From JAGNZR01 sp051652785 (GTDB lineage Bacteria; Fusobacteriota; Fusobacteriia; Fusobacteriales; Fusobacteriaceae), in the NCBI GenBank assembly GCA_051652785.1, contig JBOFUX010000014.1, positions 1-17,743 of the forward strand: a DNA stretch of 17,743 nucleotides, in the 5' to 3' direction. Below, in pieces: positions 7,101 through 14,632 of this stretch (the stretch's first letter is position 1; the number at the start of each line of letters is the position of its first letter). The position numbers and the translations under genes are program-made. The notes below the pieces were generated by a model. That model had not been told where the DNA came from. It searched no databases and was given only the letters and a program-made list of their open reading frames with translations.

Positions 7101-7666
7101 AAGAAGAAGAAGTAAAAGAATATTTGGAAAAAGCTGGTTTTCCAAGAAAAGGAAAAGTTACATTATATGATGGAAGAACAGGGGATAAATTTGATAATCC
7201 TGTAACAGTTGGAAGAATGTATATGCTAAAACTTCATCACCTTGTAGAGGATAAAATGCATGCTAGAGCAATAGGACCATACTCACTGGTTACACAACAA
7301 CCACTTGGAGGTAAGGCTCAATTTGGAGGACAAAGATTAGGAGAGATGGAAGTATGGGCACTAGAGGCTTATGGTGCTTCTAATATACTTCAGGAAATGT
7401 TAACTGTAAAATCTGATGATGTAACAGGAAGAACAAAAACTTATGAAGCCATAATAAAAGGTGAAGAAATGCCAGAACCTGACTTACCAGAATCATTTAA
7501 AGTTTTATTAAAAGAGTTTCAGGCATTAGCACTAGATGTTGAACTTTTTGATGCAGAAGATAACTTAATAAATGTTAGTGATGAGTTTAGTAATGAAGAA
7601 ACTATAACAGAATTTTCTTTATCAACTTCAATGGAAGAAGACCTGGAAGAAGAAACTCAAGAATAA
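4136..7666 (+). CDS. rpoB: DNA-directed RNA polymerase subunit beta
   Basis: 1,176 residues from the ATG at 4136; a TTG one codon earlier (4133) is an equally spaced alternative behind AAGGAG (4121-4126). The size is close to the Bacillus protein and lacks the larger E. coli insertions. Key regions are the rifampicin-binding segment (about residues 462-490, QLSQFMDQ then [20 protein letters not shown]), the [20 protein letters not shown] block, the [14 protein letters not shown] motif, [10 protein letters not shown] near the active centre, and the carboxy-terminal [20 protein letters not shown] that packs on beta'. The acidic tail of about 40 residues is poorly conserved. It forms the catalytic core with rpoC downstream. 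Within the rifampicin region, E. coli S509, N518 and S522 are replaced by G466, S475 and A479. Confidence 0.98.
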   Translation: [1176 protein letters not shown]

Positions 7667-7677
7667 TAATTAATTCA

Positions 7678-7727
7678 GATAAAAAGCCACGGTTCATAGA
7701 TATAATGAACCGTGAAAAAGCTTTATC
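7678..7727 (+). other. Long rpoB-rpoC intergenic hairpin (processing or translational element)
   Basis: A perfect 10-bp stem, CACGGTTCAT (7688-7697) with ATGAACCGTG (7705-7714), has a 7-base loop. It is extended by GC/GC and GATAAA/TTTATC pairs (7678-7687 with 7720-7727) across small internal loops. It is followed by CTCACC rather than T residues, so it is not a + strand terminator. It ends six bases before the rpoC ribosome-binding site (7734-7740). An RNase III-like processing site or translational control of rpoC is plausible. Either role is inferred. Confidence 0.65.
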
Positions 7728-7753
7728 TCACCTAAGGAGGTTTTGCATTTAGT

Positions 7754-10700
7754 ATGGGAATGAAAAAATTCGAAAAAATTAGAATCAGATTGGCATCTCC
7801 GCAAAAAATAGAAGAGTGGTCTTATGGAGAAGTAACAAAACCTGAAACGATTAACTATAGAACTTTAAATCCAGAGATGGCTGGTCTATTTTGTGAAAGA
7901 ATATTTGGACCAACAAAAGACTGGGAATGTGCTTGTGGAAAATATAAAAGAATGCGATACAAAGGTTTAGTTTGTGAAAAATGTGGTGTAGAGGTAACTA
8001 GAGCTAAGGTTAGAAGAGAACGAATGGGACATATTAATCTAGCAGCCCCAGTGGCTCATATTTGGTATTCAAAAGGAACACCTAATAAAATGTCACTTAT
8101 AATAGGATTATCTCCAAAAGAATTAGAATCAGTTCTTTATTTTGCTAGATATGTTATAACAGAATCAGGAGAGTCAGGTTTAGAAGTTGGAAAAATATTA
8201 ACAGAAAAAGAATATAAAAAATGTAAACAAGATGCATATCAAAGTGGAGATAAAAATTTTGAAGGTTTAATGGGTGCAGAAGCAATTTTAAAACTTTTAG
8301 AAAAAGTTGATTTAGAGCCTTTAAAGATTGAACTAGAAGGGGAGTTAGAAATAGTTACTTCAGCTCAAAAAAGAAAAAAATTGGTAAAAAGATTAAAAAT
8401 AGTAAGAGATTTTTTATCTTCTAAAAATCAGCCGGGATGGATGATTTTGAGAAATATTCCAGTTATCCCTGCTGATCTTCGACCAATGGTCCAGCTAGAT
8501 GGAGGAAGATTTGCTACTTCTGATTTAAATGATCTATATAGAAGAGTAATAAATAGAAATAATAGATTAAAGAAGCTTTTAGAAATAGGGGCTCCTGAAA
8601 TTGTTGTAAAAAATGAAAAAAGAATGTTACAAGAAGCTGTAGATGCCCTTATTGATAATGGAAGAAGAGGAAAACCTGTTGTTGCTCAGAACAATAGGGA
8701 ATTAAAATCTCTTTCTGATATGTTAAAGGGAAAACAAGGTAGATTTAGACAAAATTTATTAGGAAAAAGAGTAGATTATTCAGCAAGATCAGTTATTGTT
8801 GTTGGACCATCTTTAAAGATGAGTCAGTGTGGAATTCCTAAAAAAATGGCTCTTGAACTATATAAACCTTTCATAATGAGAGAATTAGTGAGAAGAGAAC
8901 TAGCTACAAATATAAAGGTAGCTAAAAAATTAGTTGAAGAAGCAGATGATAAAGTTTGGGATGTTATTGAAGATGTAATTCAAGATCATCCAGTTTTACT
9001 AAATAGAGCACCAACATTACATAGATTATCAATCCAAGCTTTTGAGCCTGTATTAATAGAAGGAAAAGCAATTAGACTTCATCCATTGGTGTGTTCTGCA
9101 TTTAATGCGGATTTTGATGGTGATCAAATGGCTGTTCACTTAATGTTATCACCAGAGGCAATAGCAGAGGCAAAACTATTAATGTTAGCACCAAATAATT
9201 TGATTCATCCAGCTTCTGGAGAACCGATAGCTGTACCATCACAGGATATGGTTATGGGTAATTTCTATATGACAAAGGATAAACCTGGAGCAAAAGGAGA
9301 GGGGAAAACTTTTTCTAATATCTCTCAGTGTTTAAGTGCTTATCATATGGGGATACTAGATACTCATGCTATTATTAAAGTTAGAATAAATGGTGAAATG
9401 ATTGAAACAACACCAGGAAGAATTCTATTTAATGAGATGCTTCCAATACAGAATAGACAATATGATACCACCTTTGGAAAAGGACCTCTAAAAAAATTAA
9501 TTGGAGATTTATATGAACAGCACGGATTTACTGTTACAGCTGATTTAATAAATGATATTAAAGATTTTGGATATCATTATGCAACATTTGCAGGAATTTC
9601 TGTTGGAATCGAAGATTTAGAAATTCCTGAATCTAAAAAAGATATATTGGCTGCAGCAGATAAAGAAGTTGCGGGGATAGAACAAGAGTATAGAGATGGA
9701 AAAATAATAAATGAAGAAAGATATAGAAAAACAATTGCAGTATGGGCAGAAACAACAGAAGCAGTAACCAAAGCCATGATGGATGGATTAGATCAATTTA
9801 ATCCAGTTTATATGATGGCAAACTCTGGAGCAAGAGGTTCTATTGCCCAAATGAGACAGTTAGCGGCTATGAGAGGAAATATGACAGATACTCAAGGTAG
9901 AATAATTGAAGTTCCAATTAAAGCTAACTTCAGAGAAGGATTAACAGTTATGGAATTTTTTATGTCTTCTCACGGTGCAAGAAAAGGACTAGCGGATACA
10001 GCTCTTAGAACTGCCGATTCAGGTTATTTAACAAGAAGATTAGTAGATATCTCTCATGAAGTTATAGTTAACTCAGAAGATTGTGGAACAACTCAAGGAA
10101 TTGAAGTTGCAGATCTAGTTTCAGATGGTACAATCATTGAGAAATTAGAAGAAAGAATAAACGGAAGAGTTTTAGTCGAAGATTTATATAATGATGAAAC
10201 TAAAGAACTGATAGCTCCTAGAAATACTATGATTAAAAAGGAATTAATTGCTAAAATAAAAGAATTAGGTATTAGGAAAGTAAAAATAAGAACACCTCTT
10301 GTTTGTGCACTTGAAAAAGGTGTTTGTCAAAAGTGTTATGGAATGGATCTTTCTAATCATAAGGAAATTTTAATAGGTGAAGCAGTTGGGGTTATAGCCG
10401 CACAATCTATTGGAGAACCTGGAACACAGCTTACAATGAGAACCTTCCATACCGGGGGAGTTGCCATGGCATCTGCTGCAGTAAAAGGGATAAAGGCTGA
10501 AAATAGAGGAAAAGTTCAATTTAAAGATGTAAAAATTCTTATTAATGATGAAACTGGAGAAAGAATTATCGTTACTCAGTCTGCTAAATTAATAATAGGA
10601 AACTATGATTATGAAATAGCTTCGGGTTCAGTTCTTCAAGTTGAAGAGGGACAAATGATAGAGATTGGAGATATATTGGTAACTTTCGATCCATACCATA

Positions 10701-11713
10701 TTCCTATTATTGCTGACCAAGAAGGAAGAATAGAATATAGAGAGTTATATATAAAAGAGAATTATGATGAAAAATATGATGTAACAGAGTATATGGCTAT
10801 AAAACCAGTAGAAACTGGAGATATATCTCCCAGAGTACTTATTTATGATGATGAAGGAAATAAGAAAGAATCTTATCCTATTCCATTTGGAGCTTATTTA
10901 ATGGTGAAAGAAGGGGAAGAAGTTAGAAAAGGTCAAATTATAGCTAAAATCATTAAAGAGGGGGAAGGAACCAAGGATATAACAGGAGGTCTACCTAGAA
11001 TCCAAGAATTATTTGAGGCTAGAAATCCAAAAGGAAAAGCAATATTAACAGAAATAGATGGAAAAATAGAAATAACTAATAAAAAGAAAAAAGGTATGAG
11101 AATTTTAATAGTTAGGTCTATTACTGACTCTAAAGATTTTAGAGAATATTTAATGCCAGCTGGAGAACATTTAGTCGTAACAGATGGTATGTTAGTTAAA
11201 GCAGCAGATAAACTTACTGATGGGCCAAGATCACCATTTGATGTTCTTAATATCCAAGGTTTAGTTGCAGCTGAACAATTTATACTTGAGTCAGTTCAAC
11301 AAGTTTATAGAGATCAAGGAGTTGGAGTAAACGATAAGCATATAGAAATTATCGTTAAACAGATGTTTAAAAAAGTTAGGGTTACTGAATCAGGAGCTTC
11401 GCTATTTTTAGAAGATGAAGTTGTTGAAAAGAGACTCATAGATCAGGAAAATATAGATCTTGAAAAACTTGGAAAAGCATTAATTAAATACGATTATGTA
11501 ATTCAAGGAATAACTAAAGCAGCTGTAAATACAGGTTCATTTATATCTGCAGCCTCATTCCAAGAAACAACAAAAGTTCTTTCAAATGCAGCAATAGAAG
11601 GAAAAATAGATTATTTAGAGGGTCTAAAAGAAAATGTAATTATAGGAAAAAAAATACCAGCAGGAACAGGATTCAGTGCTTATAAAAAAGTGACCTCAAA
11701 AATAATAGATTAG
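7754..11713 (+). CDS. rpoC: DNA-directed RNA polymerase subunit beta'
   Basis: 1,319 residues, between the Bacillus (about 1,200) and E. coli (1,407) proteins. The amino-terminal zinc site uses C59, C61, C74 and C77. The catalytic NADFDGDQM motif places the Mg-binding aspartates at D453, D455 and D457. The bridge helix/trigger loop region is around residues 733-770 (SSHGARKGLADTALRTADSGY). The second zinc site is C777, C851, C858 and C861. Between LTMRTFHTGG (893-902) and GGLPR (from 1078) lies about 175 residues, matching the position of the E. coli SI3 sandwich-barrel hybrid insertion in the trigger loop. Ribosome-binding site AAGGAGG (7734-7740) is 13 bases upstream; an ATG at 7760 is a less likely alternative. 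Confidence 0.98.
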   Translation: MGMKKFEKIRIRLASPQKIEEWSYGEVTKPETINYRTLNPEMAGLFCERIFGPTKDWECACGKYKRMRYKGLVCEKCGVEVTRAKVRRERMGHINLAAPVAHIWYSKGTPNKMSLIIGLSPKELESVLYFARYVITESGESGLEVGKILTEKEYKKCKQDAYQSGDKNFEGLMGAEAILKLLEKVDLEPLKIELEGELEIVTSAQKRKKLVKRLKIVRDFLSSKNQPGWMILRNIPVIPADLRPMVQLDGGRFATSDLNDLYRRVINRNNRLKKLLEIGAPEIVVKNEKRMLQEAVDALIDNGRRGKPVVAQNNRELKSLSDMLKGKQGRFRQNLLGKRVDYSARSVIVVGPSLKMSQCGIPKKMALELYKPFIMRELVRRELATNIKVAKKLVEEADDKVWDVIEDVIQDHPVLLNRAPTLHRLSIQAFEPVLIEGKAIRLHPLVCSAFNADFDGDQMAVHLMLSPEAIAEAKLLMLAPNNLIHPASGEPIAVPSQDMVMGNFYMTKDKPGAKGEGKTFSNISQCLSAYHMGILDTHAIIKVRINGEMIETTPGRILFNEMLPIQNRQYDTTFGKGPLKKLIGDLYEQHGFTVTADLINDIKDFGYHYATFAGISVGIEDLEIPESKKDILAAADKEVAGIEQEYRDGKIINEERYRKTIAVWAETTEAVTKAMMDGLDQFNPVYMMANSGARGSIAQMRQLAAMRGNMTDTQGRIIEVPIKANFREGLTVMEFFMSSHGARKGLADTALRTADSGYLTRRLVDISHEVIVNSEDCGTTQGIEVADLVSDGTIIEKLEERINGRVLVEDLYNDETKELIAPRNTMIKKELIAKIKELGIRKVKIRTPLVCALEKGVCQKCYGMDLSNHKEILIGEAVGVIAAQSIGEPGTQLTMRTFHTGGVAMASAAVKGIKAENRGKVQFKDVKILINDETGERIIVTQSAKLIIGNYDYEIASGSVLQVEEGQMIEIGDILVTFDPYHIPIIADQEGRIEYRELYIKENYDEKYDVTEYMAIKPVETGDISPRVLIYDDEGNKKESYPIPFGAYLMVKEGEEVRKGQIIAKIIKEGEGTKDITGGLPRIQELFEARNPKGKAILTEIDGKIEITNKKKKGMRILIVRSITDSKDFREYLMPAGEHLVVTDGMLVKAADKLTDGPRSPFDVLNIQGLVAAEQFILESVQQVYRDQGVGVNDKHIEIIVKQMFKKVRVTESGASLFLEDEVVEKRLIDQENIDLEKLGKALIKYDYVIQGITKAAVNTGSFISAASFQETTKVLSNAAIEGKIDYLEGLKENVIIGKKIPAGTGFSAYKKVTSKIID

Positions 11714-11735
11714 TAAAGAGAATAGTAAAAAAAGC

Positions 11736-11773
11736 AAATGTGGGAATCTAGTTAAACTTAGTTCCCGCATTTT
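11736..11773 (+). terminator. Terminator after rpoC
   Basis: AAATGTGGGAA (11736-11746) pairs with TTCCCGCATTT (11762-11772) with one G-U pair. A 15-base loop can partly pair inside through CTA/TAG. The 3' arm runs into TTTT. It closes the rpoBC unit 23 bases after the stop codon. The T run is short, so some readthrough into yicC is possible. Confidence 0.75.
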
Positions 11774-11815
11774 CAACATAAAAGTAGATAACTTTTTTTA
11801 ATCTTGGAGGTTTTT

Positions 11816-12694
11816 ATGCGTAGCATGACTGGATATTCTAAGCTTCGTTATGAAAATGATAAGTTTAGTATTTTTATGGAGATTAAAAGTGTTAATAATA
11901 AAAACCTTAACCTTAAAATAAAGCTTCCTTATAATTTAAATTTTTTAGAAAATAAATTAAGAACAGAAATATCAAATTTTATAACTAGAGGTTCAGTAGA
12001 GGTGAGAATAGAATTTGAAGAAAAGGAAGTAAAGAATAATCTATTTCAATATGATAAAACAACTGTTTATGGTTGTATGAATATTTTAGAGGAATTAGAA
12101 AAAGATTTTAATGAGACTATAGGGAATAAATTAGAGATACTAGTTAAAAATTTTAATGTAATTAAAAAAAAAGAAGTAGATATTAACGAAGAAGAATATA
12201 CACAGTTTATTATTCCTAAACTTTTAGAATTACTAAAAAATATTAATGAAATGAGATCTTCAGAAGGGAAAAGGCTTAAAGTTTTTTTTCTAGAAAAAAT
12301 ATTTTTAATTGAAAAAAAAGTAGAAATAATAAATAAAATTAAAAAAAAAGTAATTGAAAATTTTAGAGAAAATTTTTTAGATAAATTAAATAAAATAAAA
12401 ACAGAAATTAATTTCACTGAGAAAGATATATTAAAAGAGATTTTAATATATTCAGATAAAGTTGATATTTCAGAAGAATTAACTAGAATAGAGAGCCATT
12501 TAGTACAGATGAAAATTGATGTGAAAAATAGTTCATTAATATTAGGGAAAAAATTAGACTTTCTACTTCAAGAGTTGTTTAGAGAGTTTAATACAACAGG
12601 TGTAAAATGCGGTGTATATGAAATTTCAAAAATTGTTGTTGAAGCAAAAAATGAAATTGAAAAAATGAGAGAGCAAGCTTTAAATATAGAATGA
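11816..12694 (+). CDS. yicC: YicC/YloC family endoribonuclease
   Basis: 292 residues, typical of the family. The start (M)RSMTGYSK matches the characteristic MIRSMTGYG opening. ITRGSVEVRIEFEEK (about residues 55-69) and the end VVEAKNEIEKMREQALNIE match the conserved carboxy-terminal signature, although the usual NT-x-G-SK reads NTTGVK. YicC of E. coli has been reported as an RNA-cleaving protein involved in RNA turnover. The ATG at 11816 is chosen because GGAGG (11806-11810) sits just ahead; a TTG at 11804 would place that site inside the gene. The middle of the protein is Lys/Asn/Ile-rich and predicted helical. It overlaps no gene and starts the yicC-gmk-rpoZ block, an order shared with Firmicutes minus remA. 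Confidence 0.9.
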   Translation: MRSMTGYSKLRYENDKFSIFMEIKSVNNKNLNLKIKLPYNLNFLENKLRTEISNFITRGSVEVRIEFEEKEVKNNLFQYDKTTVYGCMNILEELEKDFNETIGNKLEILVKNFNVIKKKEVDINEEEYTQFIIPKLLELLKNINEMRSSEGKRLKVFFLEKIFLIEKKVEIINKIKKKVIENFRENFLDKLNKIKTEINFTEKDILKEILIYSDKVDISEELTRIESHLVQMKIDVKNSSLILGKKLDFLLQELFREFNTTGVKCGVYEISKIVVEAKNEIEKMREQALNIE

Positions 12695-12705
12695 AGGAGA
12701 TTGGG

Positions 12706-13263
12706 ATGAAGAAAGGGAATTTATTTATTGTTTCAGGACCTAGTGGAGCTGGAAAATCAACAGTATGTAAATTAGTTCGCAAGATGCTAAGAATAAATTT
12801 AGCAATTTCTGCTACAACAAGAAAACCTAGAGATGGGGAAAGAGATGGTGTAGAGTATCATTTTTTATCTAAAGAAGAGTTTGAAAACAAGGTTAAAAAT
12901 AATGAATTTTTAGAATATGCTAATGTTCATGGAAATTATTACGGAACCCTAAAAGAAGAAGCTGATTTGAGAATAGAAAGAGGAGAAAATGTAATATTAG
13001 AAATAGATGTTCAAGGTGGAATTCAAGTTAGAAAAGCATATCCAGATGCTCATCTTATTTTCTTTAAAACTCCTGTACCTGAAGATTTAGAAAGGAGATT
13101 AAGGGGAAGAGGAACAGATGCAGAAGAGATAGTGCAACTAAGGCTTAAAAATTCTTTAGGAGAACTTAAATATGAAGAGTTTTATGATGAAACAATAATA
13201 AATTCAAGAGTAGAGCAAGCATGTAATGCTCTTATAGAAATAATTGAAAAATATGATAAATAA
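12706..13263 (+). CDS. gmk: Guanylate kinase
   Basis: 185 residues. The P-loop GPSGAGKST is at residues 11-19. The GMP-binding region contains SATTRKPRDGERDGVEYHFL (about 33-52). LEIDVQGG (about 99-106) and the RLRGRGTD lid follow. The enzyme converts GMP plus ATP to GDP plus ADP in the cytoplasm, feeding GTP and dGTP synthesis. The start at 12706 is preferred: AAGGAGA (12694-12700) lies five bases upstream, whereas the earlier in-frame ATG at 12691, which overlaps the yicC stop, has no ribosome-binding site. The tight spacing implies cotranscription with yicC and rpoZ. Confidence 0.95.
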   Translation: MKKGNLFIVSGPSGAGKSTVCKLVRKMLRINLAISATTRKPRDGERDGVEYHFLSKEEFENKVKNNEFLEYANVHGNYYGTLKEEADLRIERGENVILEIDVQGGIQVRKAYPDAHLIFFKTPVPEDLERRLRGRGTDAEEIVQLRLKNSLGELKYEEFYDETIINSRVEQACNALIEIIEKYDK

Positions 13264-13292
13264 CCTTTAAAAAATAAGACTTCGGAGGAAAT

Positions 13293-13520
13293 ATGGAAAA
13301 AAAAATTACTTTTGATGATTTAATATCAAGAATACCAAATAAATATGAGCTTACAATAGTTGTGGGAAAAAGAACAAGAGATATTATCATGGGAGTAAAA
13401 AATCCTAATGAAATAAAGCAAACGGCTATTCAGAAATGTTTTAAAGAAATTTATAATGGAAAAGTTGTTGTTGGGGATATTGATCAAATAGAGATACTAG
13501 AGGAAAATAATGAAAAATAA
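13293..13520 (+). CDS. rpoZ: DNA-directed RNA polymerase subunit omega
   Basis: A 75-residue protein. ITFDDLISRIPNKYELTIVV followed by GKRTRDI matches the omega fold (helix, the N-[RK]-[FY]-EL segment, then a basic helix), and its place after gmk is the standard one. Omega supports assembly of beta' into RNA polymerase and in many bacteria forms part of a (p)ppGpp site; whether it does so here cannot be judged. GGAGG (13285-13289) precedes the ATG. The acidic carboxy-terminal end overlaps the first 11 bases of apbE, so the two are translationally linked. Confidence 0.92.
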   Translation: MEKKITFDDLISRIPNKYELTIVVGKRTRDIIMGVKNPNEIKQTAIQKCFKEIYNGKVVVGDIDQIEILEENNEK

Positions 13521-14511
13521 TAGAGGAATAAAAGCAGCTACGATATTTTTTGTGCTGCTCTTTCTTTTTTCTGGTTGTTCAGATAAAAAAGTTAAAAGAT
13601 ATGAAGAGGAGCGATTTTTATTTTCTACTTATATAAAAATTATTTTATATGAAAATTCACAAATTAAGGCTAAAGAATATATGAATTTAGCCTTTGATGA
13701 AATTGAACGAATAGATAAAAAGTTTAATAATAAACAACCGGAAAGTATAATTTCAAGATTAAATAATTCTAAGGATAGAAAAATAATTTTAGATAATGAA
13801 GGTATTTATTTATTCAATAAAATAAATGAAGTATATAAATTAAGTGATGGGAAGTATGATATCACAATATACCCACTCTTACGTGCTTGGGGATTTATAG
13901 AAAATAAAAAAGAACAAGTGCCAACAACCGAGGAAATAAAAGAAGTAGAAAAATATATTGGTTACGATAAAGTATTGATTAAAAAAAATGAATTAATTTT
14001 ACAAGATCCGATAAAAGAACTAGATACAGGCTCATTTTTAAAAGGTTATGCAATAGAAAAAGGAAAAGAGAAACTTGTTGAAAAAGGTGTTAAAAATGCT
14101 TTTATTACTTCAATCTCAAGCGTTGTAACAATTGGTGGAAAACCAGATGGTTCTAATTGGAAAATAGGAATACAAAATCCAGAAAAATTAGAAGAAATAT
14201 TGGGAGTTGTAGAGTTGAATAATGAAGCTATGGGAGTTTCAGGGGATTATCAAACCTTTGTAGAAATTCAAGGGAAAAAGTATCATCATATTCTTGAAAA
14301 AGCAACTGGATACCCTGTTAAAGAAAAAAAAATGGTTGTAGTTGTAGGAAAAGATGGCTTCGAGTCCGATTTATTGTCTACTGCTTTTTTCTTAATGAAA
14401 GCAGAAGATGCAATAGAGTATTCTGAAAAAACTAAAGATTTAAAAATTTTTATTGTAACTGATAATATGGAAATAATAAAAGATTCTAAAATAAAATTAA
14501 GAATAAAATAA
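13510..14511 (+). CDS. apbE: ApbE-like FAD:protein FMN transferase, lipoprotein, atypical flavin-site motif
   Basis: 333 residues. A lipoprotein signal peptide (residues 5-23, hydrophobic stretch ending FSG-C23) suggests membrane anchoring on the outer face of the inner membrane. ApbE enzymes move FMN from FAD onto a Thr or Ser of proteins such as RnfG/RnfD or NqrC/NqrB. Family landmarks present are YDITIYPLLRAWGF (116-129), LDTGSFLKGYA (171-181, in place of the usual DLGGIAKGYA), SGDY (244-247), HHILEKATGYP (259-269), and the Mg-linked D287 and T291 in ESDLLSTAFF. The usual GG(N/D) after the LVN-type strand reads I202-S-S here, ahead of a normal GGKPDG-x-W. The fold assignment is secure; transferase activity is less so. 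It starts inside rpoZ behind AGAGGA (13499-13504). No partner acceptor gene is in the window. Confidence 0.85.
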   Translation: MKNNRGIKAATIFFVLLFLFSGCSDKKVKRYEEERFLFSTYIKIILYENSQIKAKEYMNLAFDEIERIDKKFNNKQPESIISRLNNSKDRKIILDNEGIYLFNKINEVYKLSDGKYDITIYPLLRAWGFIENKKEQVPTTEEIKEVEKYIGYDKVLIKKNELILQDPIKELDTGSFLKGYAIEKGKEKLVEKGVKNAFITSISSVVTIGGKPDGSNWKIGIQNPEKLEEILGVVELNNEAMGVSGDYQTFVEIQGKKYHHILEKATGYPVKEKKMVVVVGKDGFESDLLSTAFFLMKAEDAIEYSEKTKDLKIFIVTDNMEIIKDSKIKLRIK

Positions 14512-14560
14512 TAAAATATTTAATAAATGCAGTACAAAAGGACAAAATATTTAAATAAAC

Positions 14561-14589
14561 TTGAAAACATATAAAAAAAAGAATATAAT
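14561..14589 (+). promoter_or_regulatory. Promoter of hppA
   Basis: TTGAAA (14561-14566) and TATAAT (14584-14589, perfect) are spaced by 17 bases. The predicted start near 14596 lies about 37 bases before the hppA ATG. No clear terminator separates apbE from this promoter, so hppA may also receive readthrough. Confidence 0.85.
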
Positions 14590-14632
14590 GTTCGAAAGAA
14601 GGATTTTATATAATGAAATTTGGAGGTATTGC

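Noticed and set aside
11804..11815. yicC start at TTG 11804
   Set aside because: It would put the GGAGG ribosome-binding site inside the gene; the ATG at 11816 gives the conserved RSMTGY opening.
12067..12417. 116-codon open frame on the - strand inside yicC
   Set aside because: It mirrors the Lys/Ile-rich coding strand, has no ribosome-binding site or family features, and is a shadow of yicC. The other - strand frames in the window were dismissed for the same reason.
12691..12705. gmk start at the ATG overlapping the yicC stop
   Set aside because: No ribosome-binding site precedes it, whereas AAGGAGA lies correctly before the ATG at 12706, and the family begins just before the P-loop strand.
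14561..14632. Amino-terminal extension of hppA from an in-frame TTG at 14561
   Set aside because: The TTG is the -35 hexamer of a good promoter whose start point lies inside the extension, and the ATG at 14633 has a well-placed GGAGG.
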